DNA of 64,000 bases from Pseudomonadota bacterium (GTDB lineage: Bacteria > Bdellovibrionota > UBA1018): positions 434,001 through 498,000 of the forward strand of contig JAIXQO010000002.1 of the NCBI GenBank assembly GCA_027485695.1, read 5' to 3'. This document shows positions 36,008-44,322 of the stretch, in pieces. A model generated the notes under the pieces. That model had not been told where the DNA came from. It was given only the letters and a program-made list of their open reading frames with translations, and searched no databases. Each line of letters opens with the position of its first letter. Position 1 is the stretch's first letter. The position numbers and the translations under genes were made by a program.

Positions 36008-36024
36008 TTTTAGTATTACTAAAA
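36008..36024. promoter_or_regulatory. Candidate operator of the DUF4423-type regulator
   Basis: TTTTAGTATTACTAAAA is a perfect 8-1-8 palindrome, 7 bp upstream of the regulator's start codon and between it and the divergent exported-protein gene. The position suggests autoregulation by the HTH protein and perhaps control of both directions. Confidence 0.55.
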
Positions 36025-36080
36025 TCTTTTGTCAAAATTTTAGAATCTTTGAATTGCCGGATTCTTACACTTCATCCATA

Positions 36081-36100
36081 TAGCTAACAACGTTTAGCTA
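36081..36100. repeat. Second inverted repeat in the divergent promoter region
   Basis: TAGCTAA and TTAGCTA flank a 6-base spacer, 33 bp before the ATG of the gene at 36133. It may be an operator or a 5'-leader hairpin for that gene. It does not match the palindrome at 36008. Confidence 0.4.
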
Positions 36101-36132
36101 GCCTCAACGACTGCAACTTCTAGGAGTTTTCT

Positions 36133-36717
36133 ATGTATTCAACACTTCTCCGAGTCCTCGTAACTCTCATTTCATTTCCGTCGGCACAAGCGAGTCAACC
36201 ATTGTACTTCGAATGCCAGGTGGCAATACACGATGCAGACTCCGGCCAGGAGCTACACCGTGCCGTTTTGAAAACCTTCGAACCGGAGGTCGGCACTCCC
36301 ATCTACAATACAGATGGATCTATTGCTGGATTCACCCCCGGCGGGAAGCGCTGGTGGGGAGCAGGTTCTGGATGCTTGGGAAATCGCGATGTCGTCGGCC
36401 CCGTCACCCAACAGCCGGACGGACGATACAGTGGCAAAATCCTGGTGTGGGGCAAGGACCGGGTACTGAAGACCGGTAAACAGGAATACCTCGACTACTG
36501 TTTTAAGATGGCGGATGGCACCCAAGATGGCCCAAACCTCGGTTATGCGGAAATCTATCTCGCTCGTCGCCCTCTCGAAAATGATTGGCTGGCCTCTTCA
36601 CCGATTCAGTATTTGGACCGCGGTTCCCCTTTGATCATTCGGGGCCCAGGCAAAGGCGAAGTCTACGTGGGGAAATACCGCCTCTCCGCAAGCTGCCAAC
36701 TGACCGACCAACCCTGA
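36133..36717 (+). CDS. Exported protein of unknown function
   Basis: The 194-residue product has a signal peptide (cleavage near AQASQ, residue 20) and a beta-rich mature domain with four cysteines (FECQV, GSGCLG, LDYCFK, SASCQL) likely to form two disulfides. AGGAG precedes the ATG. The family is not recognised. It is divergent from the DUF4423 regulator and shares its promoter region. Confidence 0.62.
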   Translation: MYSTLLRVLVTLISFPSAQASQPLYFECQVAIHDADSGQELHRAVLKTFEPEVGTPIYNTDGSIAGFTPGGKRWWGAGSGCLGNRDVVGPVTQQPDGRYSGKILVWGKDRVLKTGKQEYLDYCFKMADGTQDGPNLGYAEIYLARRPLENDWLASSPIQYLDRGSPLIIRGPGKGEVYVGKYRLSASCQLTDQP

Positions 36718-36824
36718 GGTCCACGGCGCGGACCACAAGATCGGGTTCGCGCCTCGTTTCTTTGGTGCACATATACACAGTTAAACGATATAAATAACTA
36801 CCTCTACCGATTCAGGACTATTTT

Positions 36825-37772
36825 ATGAAATCTCTGCATTCTAACCGCTTCCAGCTTTTTGTCTTCACCATCAGCCTGGTGGTGGTTGCGCCTTTCGTCA
36901 ATCCGACGGCCGCTCAAGCAAAAGAAGGTGGCGCTACCAGCGGAGGCGGCCATGACCTGGGACTGTATGCAAAACGAATCATCGGAATCGTAGCCGATGC
37001 CATTAACGACTCGCAAGGAATCTACACGACCGAGCAGAAGCAACTCATCAAACTCCGAAGCAGCCAGGTCAGCAAAGTCTTAATCTCCGACGCCGAACTA
37101 CCTGTAGCAAACAGCGGTCACGGTATCGGTACGAGCATCATCCAGCAAGGTACGGCATTCAGCTCGTGGAGCCCCGACACTCAAACTGGACAAGTTTCAC
37201 TCCAAAAAGACAAATTTAACGCACTCGTCGATCCGATCGCCATCGAAGTCCTTTTTGCACACGAACTCGCCGTGATGGCTGGACTCGAAACAACCGGCGA
37301 CTATCACTTGAGCGACGCATTTGGAACTCTCCGAAGCAAATTCTGGGAAAAACGATTGGCGAGCCAAACGATTTGTACGTTTACGGTTTTTGATAAGAAA
37401 CTTCGCTACGGTTTGAATGTACCAGACAAAATAGTCGGAACTGCAACCACTGGATTGACTTCGGGTCAGACCATCGGAGGCGGACTCGCACTACTCTACC
37501 ACCTGAAGAAACACTCCCGCGCCCGCGCCAATGATTCTGTGATCATTCGATATGTACTCGGTAACCACGGATATCTCCGTGCGATCGTCAGTCGCGCTCC
37601 GACGACTCTAGGCATCAAAAACGACGTGATGCTAGCGGGTCCAATTGCGGCAAACCTCACCCCAGAGGTGGTCTATTACACTCCTTACGACTGGGAGGTA
37701 GCGATCCGCGAATCACGCCTGAAAGAATACGATTTCGGATTCATGATGGTCTCGTGCGCGCGGCTCGACTAA
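36825..37772 (+). CDS. Exported protein of unknown function with HEL...GLE motif
   Basis: The 315-residue protein has a signal peptide (cleavage after AAQA) and a Gly-rich start to the mature part. The segment IEVLFAHELAVMAGLETTGDYHLSD resembles, from memory, a stretch (HE..GxxG(I/L)E..DY.(I/L)S) found in secreted proteins of Bdellovibrio-type bacteria whose function is not established. The His-Glu pair is not a full HExxH zinc site. Two cysteines (C186 and C312) could pair. No operon partner is evident. Confidence 0.62.
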   Translation: MKSLHSNRFQLFVFTISLVVVAPFVNPTAAQAKEGGATSGGGHDLGLYAKRIIGIVADAINDSQGIYTTEQKQLIKLRSSQVSKVLISDAELPVANSGHGIGTSIIQQGTAFSSWSPDTQTGQVSLQKDKFNALVDPIAIEVLFAHELAVMAGLETTGDYHLSDAFGTLRSKFWEKRLASQTICTFTVFDKKLRYGLNVPDKIVGTATTGLTSGQTIGGGLALLYHLKKHSRARANDSVIIRYVLGNHGYLRAIVSRAPTTLGIKNDVMLAGPIAANLTPEVVYYTPYDWEVAIRESRLKEYDFGFMMVSCARLD

Positions 37773-37892
37773 GTAAAAAATTCGCTCATTACTCAACGTC
37801 CGCACTCATGCAAATTTCTTTTTAAAAGTCCTGGTTTAATCCACTCGTTCTTCTACACTCATCGAATAGAACTCTCCACGAAAGGGATATCG

Positions 37893-38666
37893 ATGAAAAA
37901 CATCAGGATGTTTTTGTGCGTAGTGGCAGTTGGACTTTGGGTCGGAATCTCCGGTGCGACCGCAGATAGCGAAAGCGAGGCGGCCCTGAAAGCTTTTGAT
38001 TCGGCAATTGCCAGCCGAAATTCAGCAGTGGCGGCCTTCTCGCAGCAGGATTTTCGCGCGCTTTCGCAGGACGCACTCAATGAAGTCGTCAACCAGGGCG
38101 TTTCCGCCTTGCGTGAACGCGGTGAATCTTCGCTCGCGCGGACTTGGGAGCGCGACTGGCAAAGACGATTCTCTTCGGCGCTCACCGACATCGGTACGCT
38201 CGACCTGGGCGACCATCGACCGTTGTCGAGGTGGTTGGCCGATTTCTATAAAGTACTCGAAGACCGCTTGGGTCGAGACACAGCCCATGCCGGGCTCCTG
38301 GGTGATATCTACCAATTGAACTATGCGATCCCGGTGACTTTCGCCCCCCGGGCAGCCTGGTGGAAATCTCCTTCGGACGCAGCTAACGTCCGTGACTATG
38401 GCAGTCACTTCGTGCCTTTTGCATCGATCGTCACCTACTATGTCGTACAAGTGGGATGTCAGCAGGTCATGAAGAGACAAGGTCAAGCGAGTGCGGCTAA
38501 ACGCATTTGTAAACCAGCCGCACAGAAACTTCGCGATGCGATGAATGGAACGCTTGCTCCGATCCTTTCAAACTTCATTTACCTCAAGGCCAACGGCGCG
38601 AATCCGAGCCTTAACATCCAACCTCAAGACTGGGTCTATACGAGAGCCGAGGATTTGGTCGACTAA
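37893..38666 (+). CDS. Exported protein of unknown function
   Basis: The 257-residue product starts with a signal peptide (cleavage after GATA). The mature sequence is largely alpha-helical with many Ala, Arg and Gln, and two cysteines (VGCQQ and RICKP) that may pair. AAAGGGAT precedes the ATG. I recognise no family. The 232 bp that follow, before the metallopeptidase gene, show no gene I trust. Confidence 0.6.
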   Translation: MKNIRMFLCVVAVGLWVGISGATADSESEAALKAFDSAIASRNSAVAAFSQQDFRALSQDALNEVVNQGVSALRERGESSLARTWERDWQRRFSSALTDIGTLDLGDHRPLSRWLADFYKVLEDRLGRDTAHAGLLGDIYQLNYAIPVTFAPRAAWWKSPSDAANVRDYGSHFVPFASIVTYYVVQVGCQQVMKRQGQASAAKRICKPAAQKLRDAMNGTLAPILSNFIYLKANGANPSLNIQPQDWVYTRAEDLVD

Positions 38667-38898
38667 CCAATCATTCGAGAGCGTGACGAACGCAATCGGC
38701 TCGCGGATAAAACGCGGCAGTGTTTGCTCTACCGGCCCTGATGGTTCGTCACCCACCCTTTTAAGATCATTGTTCAAAGGTAGCCGCACAGAAGGGCCAA
38801 GCCCTAGCCCTCCCCCATTTGCCAATTCAATGACGCCACCATCGGGCGCTTGGCTGGGAATTTCCGAGGATTTCAAGATCATAGTACTATAGAAGTCC

Positions 38899-40062
38899 AT
38901 GCTCGACCGTTTTCCACAGGCAGATCTCACCTCTCGCGCGACTCACACTCGGACTACTGCACTAGTCTTGGCACTTACATCTCTACTGCCCCCGACAAAT
39001 GCATGGTCATCGTTCTGCAGCACCGAGGTCGATGGTTTTTCTCTGCTGAAAGAAGAAGTAAAAACCTTCAACGTTTTCGCAGAAGATGTCCTCAAAAATA
39101 CCATCGGAAAAAGAATCAAGTCCTGCATCCATCTAGCCAAAATCGACCCAAAACAGATTTTTTCTGATTTTGATCGACAGATGTCCGGCAAACTTAAGAT
39201 TCCAGCCGTCACCGTCACTCAGGTAGAGTCAGCTGCCGAAGCATCTTGCAGCTACCTGAACGAAATTATTTTGCCCGTCGTCTACAAAGGCACCAACGCA
39301 GAGTGCTCCGACCCGAAGCTGCTAACGGGAGTCTATATTCATGAATACGCCCATGCCTATTTCTCTGAGAATCTCGATCTAGAACCAGAATTTCGAAATT
39401 TTTTTTCGGAATTAAAACTCATGCTCGCTCTAGAAAACAAATCAGACCGTTCAGCAGCAGAGACTGAGACCATGAACCGGCTTCGTGCAACATTTAGAAA
39501 AGACGTGATGATAGATCCATTCGTCGTTTCTCCGTTTTTTAGGGGACAGACTGGATTCCGAGAAGGCGCCAGCAGTAAAATTTCGATTCATAACGCTCAT
39601 AGCGAGCTGTTTGCCGATTTAGCGGCAGCCGTTTCACAGGATGACCCGGAAATCATCTCGAAATTCGTGGCATCCGTGAAACTTCCCAATTCTCAGATTA
39701 TACCGAGAAGATTTGACGTGGAACAGGACGACAAATCAGTGGTGCCCTGTAACGTGGATCCACATCTCTGCTTGAAAATGTCGAGAAAACTGCTTTGGAG
39801 CCTCTACTTAACGGAGAAAAATAAAAAAAACTTCAACTCAGGTGAGTTTCTTCGAAAAGTCGCCCTAGCCATGAGTCACTCGATGAATCAGCAACTCAAT
39901 AGACCGCTAAATATCTCCAACAATAATCACTCAGCTCAATTCACTCGTTTATCGGAATCAGTTACTCGCTTATCAGAATTCGAAATCGTAGAGAGCCATC
40001 TGACGCCTTTGGCCCAGAGCGCGATTCTCAATCAGAGTCTCAGGAAACTTTTTTCAAAATAA
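38899..40062 (+). CDS. Exported zinc metallopeptidase (HExxH, gluzincin-like)
   Basis: The 387-residue product has an N-terminal export signal (TTALVLALTSLLPPTNAW). The zinc site is HEYAH at 148-152, and a second segment HNAHSELFADLAAA (Glu236, Asp240) gives the expected downstream glutamate ligand of gluzincins. Five or more cysteines suggest a disulfide-bonded periplasmic or secreted enzyme. The substrate is unknown. No good ribosome-binding site precedes the ATG, so the start could differ slightly. It ends 55 bp before a bidirectional terminator hairpin. Confidence 0.75.
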   Translation: MLDRFPQADLTSRATHTRTTALVLALTSLLPPTNAWSSFCSTEVDGFSLLKEEVKTFNVFAEDVLKNTIGKRIKSCIHLAKIDPKQIFSDFDRQMSGKLKIPAVTVTQVESAAEASCSYLNEIILPVVYKGTNAECSDPKLLTGVYIHEYAHAYFSENLDLEPEFRNFFSELKLMLALENKSDRSAAETETMNRLRATFRKDVMIDPFVVSPFFRGQTGFREGASSKISIHNAHSELFADLAAAVSQDDPEIISKFVASVKLPNSQIIPRRFDVEQDDKSVVPCNVDPHLCLKMSRKLLWSLYLTEKNKKNFNSGEFLRKVALAMSHSMNQQLNRPLNISNNNHSAQFTRLSESVTRLSEFEIVESHLTPLAQSAILNQSLRKLFSK

Positions 40063-40104
40063 ACAGTCCATTGAGATCTCAGAAGAAAAACCGAAAAACC
40101 TGTT

Positions 40105-40176
40105 TCGCCGCCTAAACAAAAAAAGGAACCCGAAACCGGGTTCCTTTTTTTGTTTAAATGGTGGCCCCTCAGAGAA
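40105..40176. repeat. Copy 1 of a 72-bp direct repeat (terminator plus tRNA-Leu 3' end)
   Basis: This block repeats at 40279-40350 with few mismatches and a 174-bp offset. It holds a terminator hairpin (stem GGAACCCG/CGGGTTCC at 40125-40144 with A and T tracts, 40118-40151) and, on the minus strand, the last 18 bases of the tRNA-Leu gene including CCA with one mismatch. The rest of a tRNA is missing here, so this is a remnant of a duplication or recombination. The 100 bp between the copies contain a GAAACAC/GTGTTTC hairpin and nothing else I recognise. Confidence 0.8.
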
Positions 40177-40278
40177 CGCGAGTGCGGCAAATGCAAAGAA
40201 TTTGAAGCAACGCGTGTCCGAGCGGCGAAGAAACACAAAGTGTTTCTGAGATCGCAGAGGAATTCGATTCGAGGTGTG

Positions 40279-40350
40279 TCGCCGTCTAAACTAAAAAAGG
40301 AACCCGAATCCGGGTTCCTTTTTTAGTTTAAGTGGTGGCCCCTCCGAGAA
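40279..40350. repeat. Copy 2 of the 72-bp direct repeat, overlapping intact tRNA-Leu
   Basis: This copy contains the terminator hairpin directly downstream of tRNA-Leu (minus strand) and the tRNA 3' end itself. See copy 1 for the comparison. Confidence 0.8.
40293..40324. terminator. Bidirectional terminator of tRNA-Leu
   Basis: Stem GGAACCCG/CGGGTTCC with an AATC loop, flanked by six A and six T, so it works in both directions. It ends tRNA-Leu transcription 9 bp after the CCA. Confidence 0.9.
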
Positions 40351-40419
40351 TCGAACTCGGACGCCCGTGAGGACACTGGATTTTGAGTCCAGCACGTCTA
40401 CCAGTTCCGCCAAAGGGCC
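40333..40419 (-). tRNA. tRNA-Leu, anticodon CAA
   Basis: On the minus strand the acceptor stem GGCCCTT pairs with AGGGGCC (one G-T pair), followed by discriminator A and an encoded CCA. The D arm has GGCGGAACTGGTAGACG. The anticodon stem CTGGA/TCCAG closes loop CTCAAAA, giving CAA (reads UUG). A variable arm with TGTCCTCACGGGCGT marks a class II tRNA, and the T loop is TTCGATT. Length is 87 bases with CCA. Confidence 0.97.
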
Positions 40420-40529
40420 ACTTTGCGAATGGATCCAAAAACTAACCGAACCCAGGGCCGGACGCAAAGGAAAAGCCATGACTTTTTGCTCTCCGTAACC
40501 CCATTTAAACCGTTTTAACGGCTCAAGGT

Positions 40530-41465
40530 TTACAGCTCCACCCGTAATACAGACTTCGCCCCCCCGACCTTGAGTTCCGCGATCACACCCAGCGGTAGCG
40601 TCCGTGTTCCATTGCCGTGACCGACCTTGAGCCCTTCGAAAACGGGTACTCCGAGTTTTGCGCCTAACTCCGCGAACATCTCGCGGATCGTGAGCTCCTT
40701 GGGAAGCGCCGGACGAAGTCCCGCCGGGGGCTTGTCTTCGCACTCGGAGAACGTGCCGAGCACGATTGCCTGAACGCGATCGAATGCGCCCGAGAGCTCA
40801 AAATGTGAATTCATGCGGTCGATGCGATAGAGCGCTTCGCTCACTTCTTCGACGAACAAAATCGACCCGGCGAGTTTGAATGCATACGGAGTCCCGAGCA
40901 CGCTCTCCATCATGCAGAGGTTCCCGCCGAGGAGTTTACCTTCGTATTTCTTCTTGGCTTTTTTCGGTACGAAAACTGGGCTGAGTGCGTATTCGAGTTC
41001 TAGTTCGTCGCCCCGAAGCACAGCCTGGAGTTCACGTGACTCTTGCGCCGTCATCTGCTCGAATCGAATGGTTCCGGGCATGGGGGCATGTACGGTTTTC
41101 CAACCCCATTTCACGCGCACGTATTCCTGGAGCAGCGTGATGTCCGAAAATCCATAGAGCGTTTTCTTGGGTGGCTTGCCGTATTGCTTCGTCAAGCGGT
41201 CCAGGTGCGTAAGGATGCGAACCGCCCCGGAGCCTCCGCGTGCCGCCCAAAGGACATCGATCTCGGATTCGAATGCGAAATCCATGAACGCTAGCGCGCG
41301 AGTTTCGTCATCGCCCGCGTAGAATCGCCAGTTCTGGTGCACTTGCGGATGTACCAGAACGGTGGCGCCCCATCGGCGCATGACGTCCATATTTTTTTCG
41401 AGATCAGCTTTGGGGACAGCACCACTCGGAGCGATCACTCCGACGATCGGATATTCCATGCTCAT
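40530..41465 (-). CDS. LD-carboxypeptidase family protein (peptidase S66)
   Basis: The 311-residue protein matches S66 serine peptidases, which remove the terminal D-alanine from cell-wall tetrapeptides (LdcA) or act on related amides (MccF). Seen: the N-terminal IGVIAPSG-type start (VGVIAPSGAV), RGGSGAVRIL (the GGYG-like loop, Tyr replaced by Ser), the nucleophile motif YGFSDIT (Ser107), the Glu region LFVEEVSEALYRIDRM and the His motif VGHGNGTRTLPLG. No signal peptide, so cytoplasmic, fitting murein recycling. It follows engB by 20 bp on the same strand. Confidence 0.9.
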   Translation of the reverse strand: MSMEYPIVGVIAPSGAVPKADLEKNMDVMRRWGATVLVHPQVHQNWRFYAGDDETRALAFMDFAFESEIDVLWAARGGSGAVRILTHLDRLTKQYGKPPKKTLYGFSDITLLQEYVRVKWGWKTVHAPMPGTIRFEQMTAQESRELQAVLRGDELELEYALSPVFVPKKAKKKYEGKLLGGNLCMMESVLGTPYAFKLAGSILFVEEVSEALYRIDRMNSHFELSGAFDRVQAIVLGTFSECEDKPPAGLRPALPKELTIREMFAELGAKLGVPVFEGLKVGHGNGTRTLPLGVIAELKVGGAKSVLRVEL

Positions 41466-41485
41466 GTCTGTTCATGATCGCGTGA

Positions 41486-42097
41486 TTAGACGGTTGGAGC
41501 TAGCGCTTTTTCGAGGAGCTGAATCGAACGGGAGTCTTGGGTGGATACGCGATGGAAAGACGTGAGGTGCTCTTTGAATTCCGCTTGTTGTTCACGGTCG
41601 CGTTTTTCGGCTTTGGCTCGGTCAGACTGCGTTTTGACCTGATCCCACTTGGTGTAGATCAGGCGAAACTTCAAGCCTTTGCCAGAGAAATAGCGGAGCG
41701 CCTCGAGGTCCTTGTCGAGAAACCCATGGCGGGAGTCGATCAATATCAAGAGCTCTGCCAGGTGAATGTCCACTTCAAGATATGCTGAGATGAGCTCTTG
41801 CCAGAAATCGCGCGACTCTTTGGATTCGGCCGCGAAACCGTAGCCCGGTAAATCGACCAAGATCGCTTTGACCTTTTTCCAGTCATAGAAATGCAGTGCC
41901 TTGGTTTTCCCGGGCGAACTACTGACTTTGGCGACTTGGGCACCGAGAAGCGCATTCGCTAGTGAACTCTTGCCCACGTTCGAGCGTCCGACGAGCGCGA
42001 TTCGTCGTTCAGTGCGGTCGCGAAAAACCGAACCTTTGAAGTCGTTCTCAAACTGGTCCAGTGCGGTGATCGTATGAAGGATGATCGGCGATTTCAT
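41486..42097 (-). CDS. engB: Ribosome-biogenesis GTPase EngB/YihA
   Basis: The 203-residue GTPase has P-loop GRSNVGKSS, the switch I region SSSPGKTKALHFY, Walker B-like VDLPGYGFA and the G4 motif TKWD. This set and length are those of EngB/YsxC, which assists 50S subunit assembly. It is probably the first gene of a short unit with the LD-carboxypeptidase. About 190 bp separate it from the divergent sigma-54 activator. Confidence 0.95.
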   Translation of the reverse strand: MKSPIILHTITALDQFENDFKGSVFRDRTERRIALVGRSNVGKSSLANALLGAQVAKVSSSPGKTKALHFYDWKKVKAILVDLPGYGFAAESKESRDFWQELISAYLEVDIHLAELLILIDSRHGFLDKDLEALRYFSGKGLKFRLIYTKWDQVKTQSDRAKAEKRDREQQAEFKEHLTSFHRVSTQDSRSIQLLEKALAPTV

Positions 42098-42228
42098 GAA
42101 GCCCTACTCTAGCATGCCGCCCGGGGGGCCTGCGCTATCGAATTTGATCTTTGAGAATCAAATTTGAGAATCACGGGACCCCGCTTCGGCTCAGCTCGCA
42201 TTTAACCCAGTTTCATGGCCCGGATTAC

Positions 42229-42244
42229 TGGCACGAAGACTGCT
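42229..42244 (+). promoter_or_regulatory. Sigma-54 (-24/-12) promoter of the activator gene
   Basis: TGGCACG, four bases, then CTGCT matches the sigma-54 consensus TGGCACG-N4-TTGCW at all but one position, with exact spacing. It lies 42 bp before the ATG of a sigma-54-dependent activator, so the transcript should start near 42255. AAGGAG at 42268-42273 lies between the promoter and the ATG. Confidence 0.75.
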
Positions 42245-42286
42245 TTTAGGCCAGCGAGAGAAAATTCAAGGAGCTGAGCTGACCGT

Positions 42287-43600
42287 ATGAAAAAGAACAC
42301 TTTGGAACTGACCCTGATCGACCCTTCTGGACATGACCGCACGTTTTCTATCGAAGCGGGACGCATCTACCGTATGGGACGCGTGATCGGAGACTCTGAC
42401 ATCCTCCTCAAAGACCTCGAGCTTCCGAACCACGTTGGCCATTTTCGTTGGAATGGCGAGACGCAAGGTCCACGGGCAACCATCGAGTTTCGCATCGAAG
42501 AAAACGCGCCTTCGGCCGCGCTCTTCGGCATTTCACTCAAATCATTCGCCCTCCCCATTGCGACCGAAATGACGATCGCGCAGACCGCATTTACGTTTTC
42601 TCGTGCAATCGAGGGACGCGCACTCCCTCCAACCCCTTCCAGCGTAAAAGCCTGGAAAACTCGATCTGAAACGGGCGCAAAACTTCTCTGGGACACCAAA
42701 AAAGTCGCGGCAACTCCTCTGTCTGTTTACTTGAGTGGTGAGACCGGCACTGGCAAAGAAGTGATCGCTCACCTCGTGCACGCTTGGAGCGAGCGCGCCT
42801 CGGGACCTTTTATCCCCATCAACTGCGGAGCACTGCCGCTCGGACTCGTCGAGAGCGAATTATTCGGACACGTCAAAGGCGCGTTCACCGGTGCCGATCA
42901 ATCACGCGCCGGCGCGTTCCTGCTCGCGCACAACGGCACGCTTTTCCTCGACGAAGTCGGCAACCTCCCTCCCGAGGTTCAAGTGAAATTGCTTCGGTTT
43001 CTAGAAGACGGCGAGATTCGTGCGGTGGGTTCGGACCGTGTCGTCCATTCGAACGTTCGCCTGATCTGCGCGACTCACCTGCCGCTCCCGAAACTCGTCG
43101 AAGAAGGCAAATTTCGCAAAGACTTGTACTACCGAATCGCCTCTTGCACGCTCAAAATCCCTGCGCTCCGCGACCGTCCCGAGGATATCGAACTGTTGGC
43201 AGGAGAATTCTCAAGCTTGTTCAAAAAATCGCTCCCTCCGCAGACTCTGGATCGTTTGAAGAGCTACTCATGGCCGGGCAACGTTCGTGAACTTCGCCAT
43301 GCGATTGAACGCGCCTGCGGGATGGCCGGACCGTTTCAAGAAGCACTCACCGAAGACCTGTTTGAATTCGAATCCGTGGGAGAAACTACCGCGACACGCG
43401 AACAACTCGACCCGCTCGCCGGCACGCTTCGCATCGATGAGATGGAGAAAAAACTCCTGATTAAGGCGCTTCGTCAGAGCGACGGGAACCGTCAAGAAGC
43501 CGCGCGGCTCCTCGGCGTTGCACGAAGTACGGTTTTCGAGATGATCAAGCGTTACCGGATCGCGTCCTACCGAACTCAGGTGGTGTATTCTAGGGCGTGA
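42287..43600 (+). CDS. Sigma-54-dependent transcriptional activator with FHA-like N-terminus
   Basis: The 437-residue protein has three parts. Residues 1-110 look like an FHA domain (GRIYRMGRV...[10 protein letters not shown]), which binds phosphothreonine peptides. The AAA+ domain has Walker A GETGTGKE, the sigma-54 contact loop GAFTGA, Walker B LFLDEVG and the arginine-finger region. The C-terminus is a Fis-type HTH ([25 protein letters not shown]). There is no receiver domain, so input is probably by Ser/Thr phosphorylation. A sigma-54 promoter upstream implies autoregulation or control by another activator. Confidence 0.93.
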   Translation: MKKNTLELTLIDPSGHDRTFSIEAGRIYRMGRVIGDSDILLKDLELPNHVGHFRWNGETQGPRATIEFRIEENAPSAALFGISLKSFALPIATEMTIAQTAFTFSRAIEGRALPPTPSSVKAWKTRSETGAKLLWDTKKVAATPLSVYLSGETGTGKEVIAHLVHAWSERASGPFIPINCGALPLGLVESELFGHVKGAFTGADQSRAGAFLLAHNGTLFLDEVGNLPPEVQVKLLRFLEDGEIRAVGSDRVVHSNVRLICATHLPLPKLVEEGKFRKDLYYRIASCTLKIPALRDRPEDIELLAGEFSSLFKKSLPPQTLDRLKSYSWPGNVRELRHAIERACGMAGPFQEALTEDLFEFESVGETTATREQLDPLAGTLRIDEMEKKLLIKALRQSDGNRQEAARLLGVARSTVFEMIKRYRIASYRTQVVYSRA

Positions 43601-43606
43601 ACCAAG

Positions 43607-43648
43607 AGCCGGAGCGCGAACGGACCAAGTCGTGCTTCGGCTTTTTTT
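43607..43648 (+). terminator. Intrinsic terminator after the sigma-54 activator
   Basis: AGCCGGAGC pairs with GCTTCGGCT (one G-T pair) across an 18-base loop, followed by seven T. It starts 7 bp after the stop codon and overlaps the end of the convergent gene by two bases. Confidence 0.8.
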
Positions 43649-44312
43649 AGCTCATGATGAATCGAGGCATCAGCACTTCGACGATCTGCCCCTGGACTCC
43701 GCGGGACTCCAGCCAATGATTGAGGGCATCGCGGATCTCCTCGCGAAATGCTCGTTTGCCCTGAAGGGTCAACAATCGATCCCGCTCCATCGGTACGAAG
43801 AGCGATCCAAGTTCCGCGCGCGCGAGTTGAATGCGCGATTCGATCCATTCGCAGACTTCGGGCTCGCTGCAGGCGATGACGATTTCCATGTCGGCCGAAT
43901 TGAGCGAATTTCTGGCCATCATCTGCCCTGGCTTATCCCGTAGCTCGAGCGTAAAACTTCCGAGACTCAGGGTTCTGGGCGGAAGGTTTTTACGGGCTTG
44001 TTCTTCGGCTTCGGCTTTGGCCCGGGCGACTTGATCGGCAGCGATTTGCTCGATGCGGATCCGCTCTTTGCGGCGAAGGTAACCGAGATGGCCGAGCTTA
44101 CCGATGGAGAGAAGCGCGACTAACAAGATGAAAAAAACGAATCGAGCATGACTACGAGTCGGACCGTCCTCTGATTTGAGCTCTGCTTTGAGCGTCTTGA
44201 ACAACTCGACGGTCGAGCGTGGAGATGCCTTCAGCGCAGAGATCAGCTCCGGAATAATCCCTTTGAGCTGAGCGAGTTTCTCTTGAACAATGCCGAGGAT
44301 TTTTTCCTTCAC
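43647..44312 (-). CDS. Membrane protein with FliL-like C-terminal domain
   Basis: The 221-residue protein (GTG start at 44312, since longer forms overlap the upstream gene) has a cytoplasmic helical N-terminus of about 60 residues, one transmembrane helix (FVFFILLVALLSIGKLG), a charged Ala/Glu coiled segment and a C-terminal domain with LSLGSFTLELRD, LFVPMERDRLLTLQGKRAFREEIRDALNHWLESRGVQGQIVEVLMPRFIMS. The last part matches FliL, which stabilises the flagellar stator. No other motility gene is near, so this is an isolated copy. Confidence 0.6.
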   Translation of the reverse strand: MKEKILGIVQEKLAQLKGIIPELISALKASPRSTVELFKTLKAELKSEDGPTRSHARFVFFILLVALLSIGKLGHLGYLRRKERIRIEQIAADQVARAKAEAEEQARKNLPPRTLSLGSFTLELRDKPGQMMARNSLNSADMEIVIACSEPEVCEWIESRIQLARAELGSLFVPMERDRLLTLQGKRAFREEIRDALNHWLESRGVQGQIVEVLMPRFIMS

Positions 44313-44322
44313 TGCTCGTCTT

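Noticed and set aside
38568-38930. 120-codon minus-strand frame filling the gap before the metallopeptidase gene.
   Set aside because: It overlaps the end of the plus-strand exported-protein gene and the metallopeptidase start, lacks a ribosome-binding site and shows no domain; probably chance.
40032-40743. Open frames across the tRNA-Leu gene and its duplicated end, on the minus strand.
   Set aside because: They are translations of the tRNA, the terminator hairpins and the antisense of neighbouring genes; no codon bias or start signals.
40530-41465. Apparent loss of the S66 nucleophile because GGYG reads GGSGAV.
   Set aside because: The family nucleophile is the Ser of the later GYSD-type motif, which is intact here as GFSD (Ser107).
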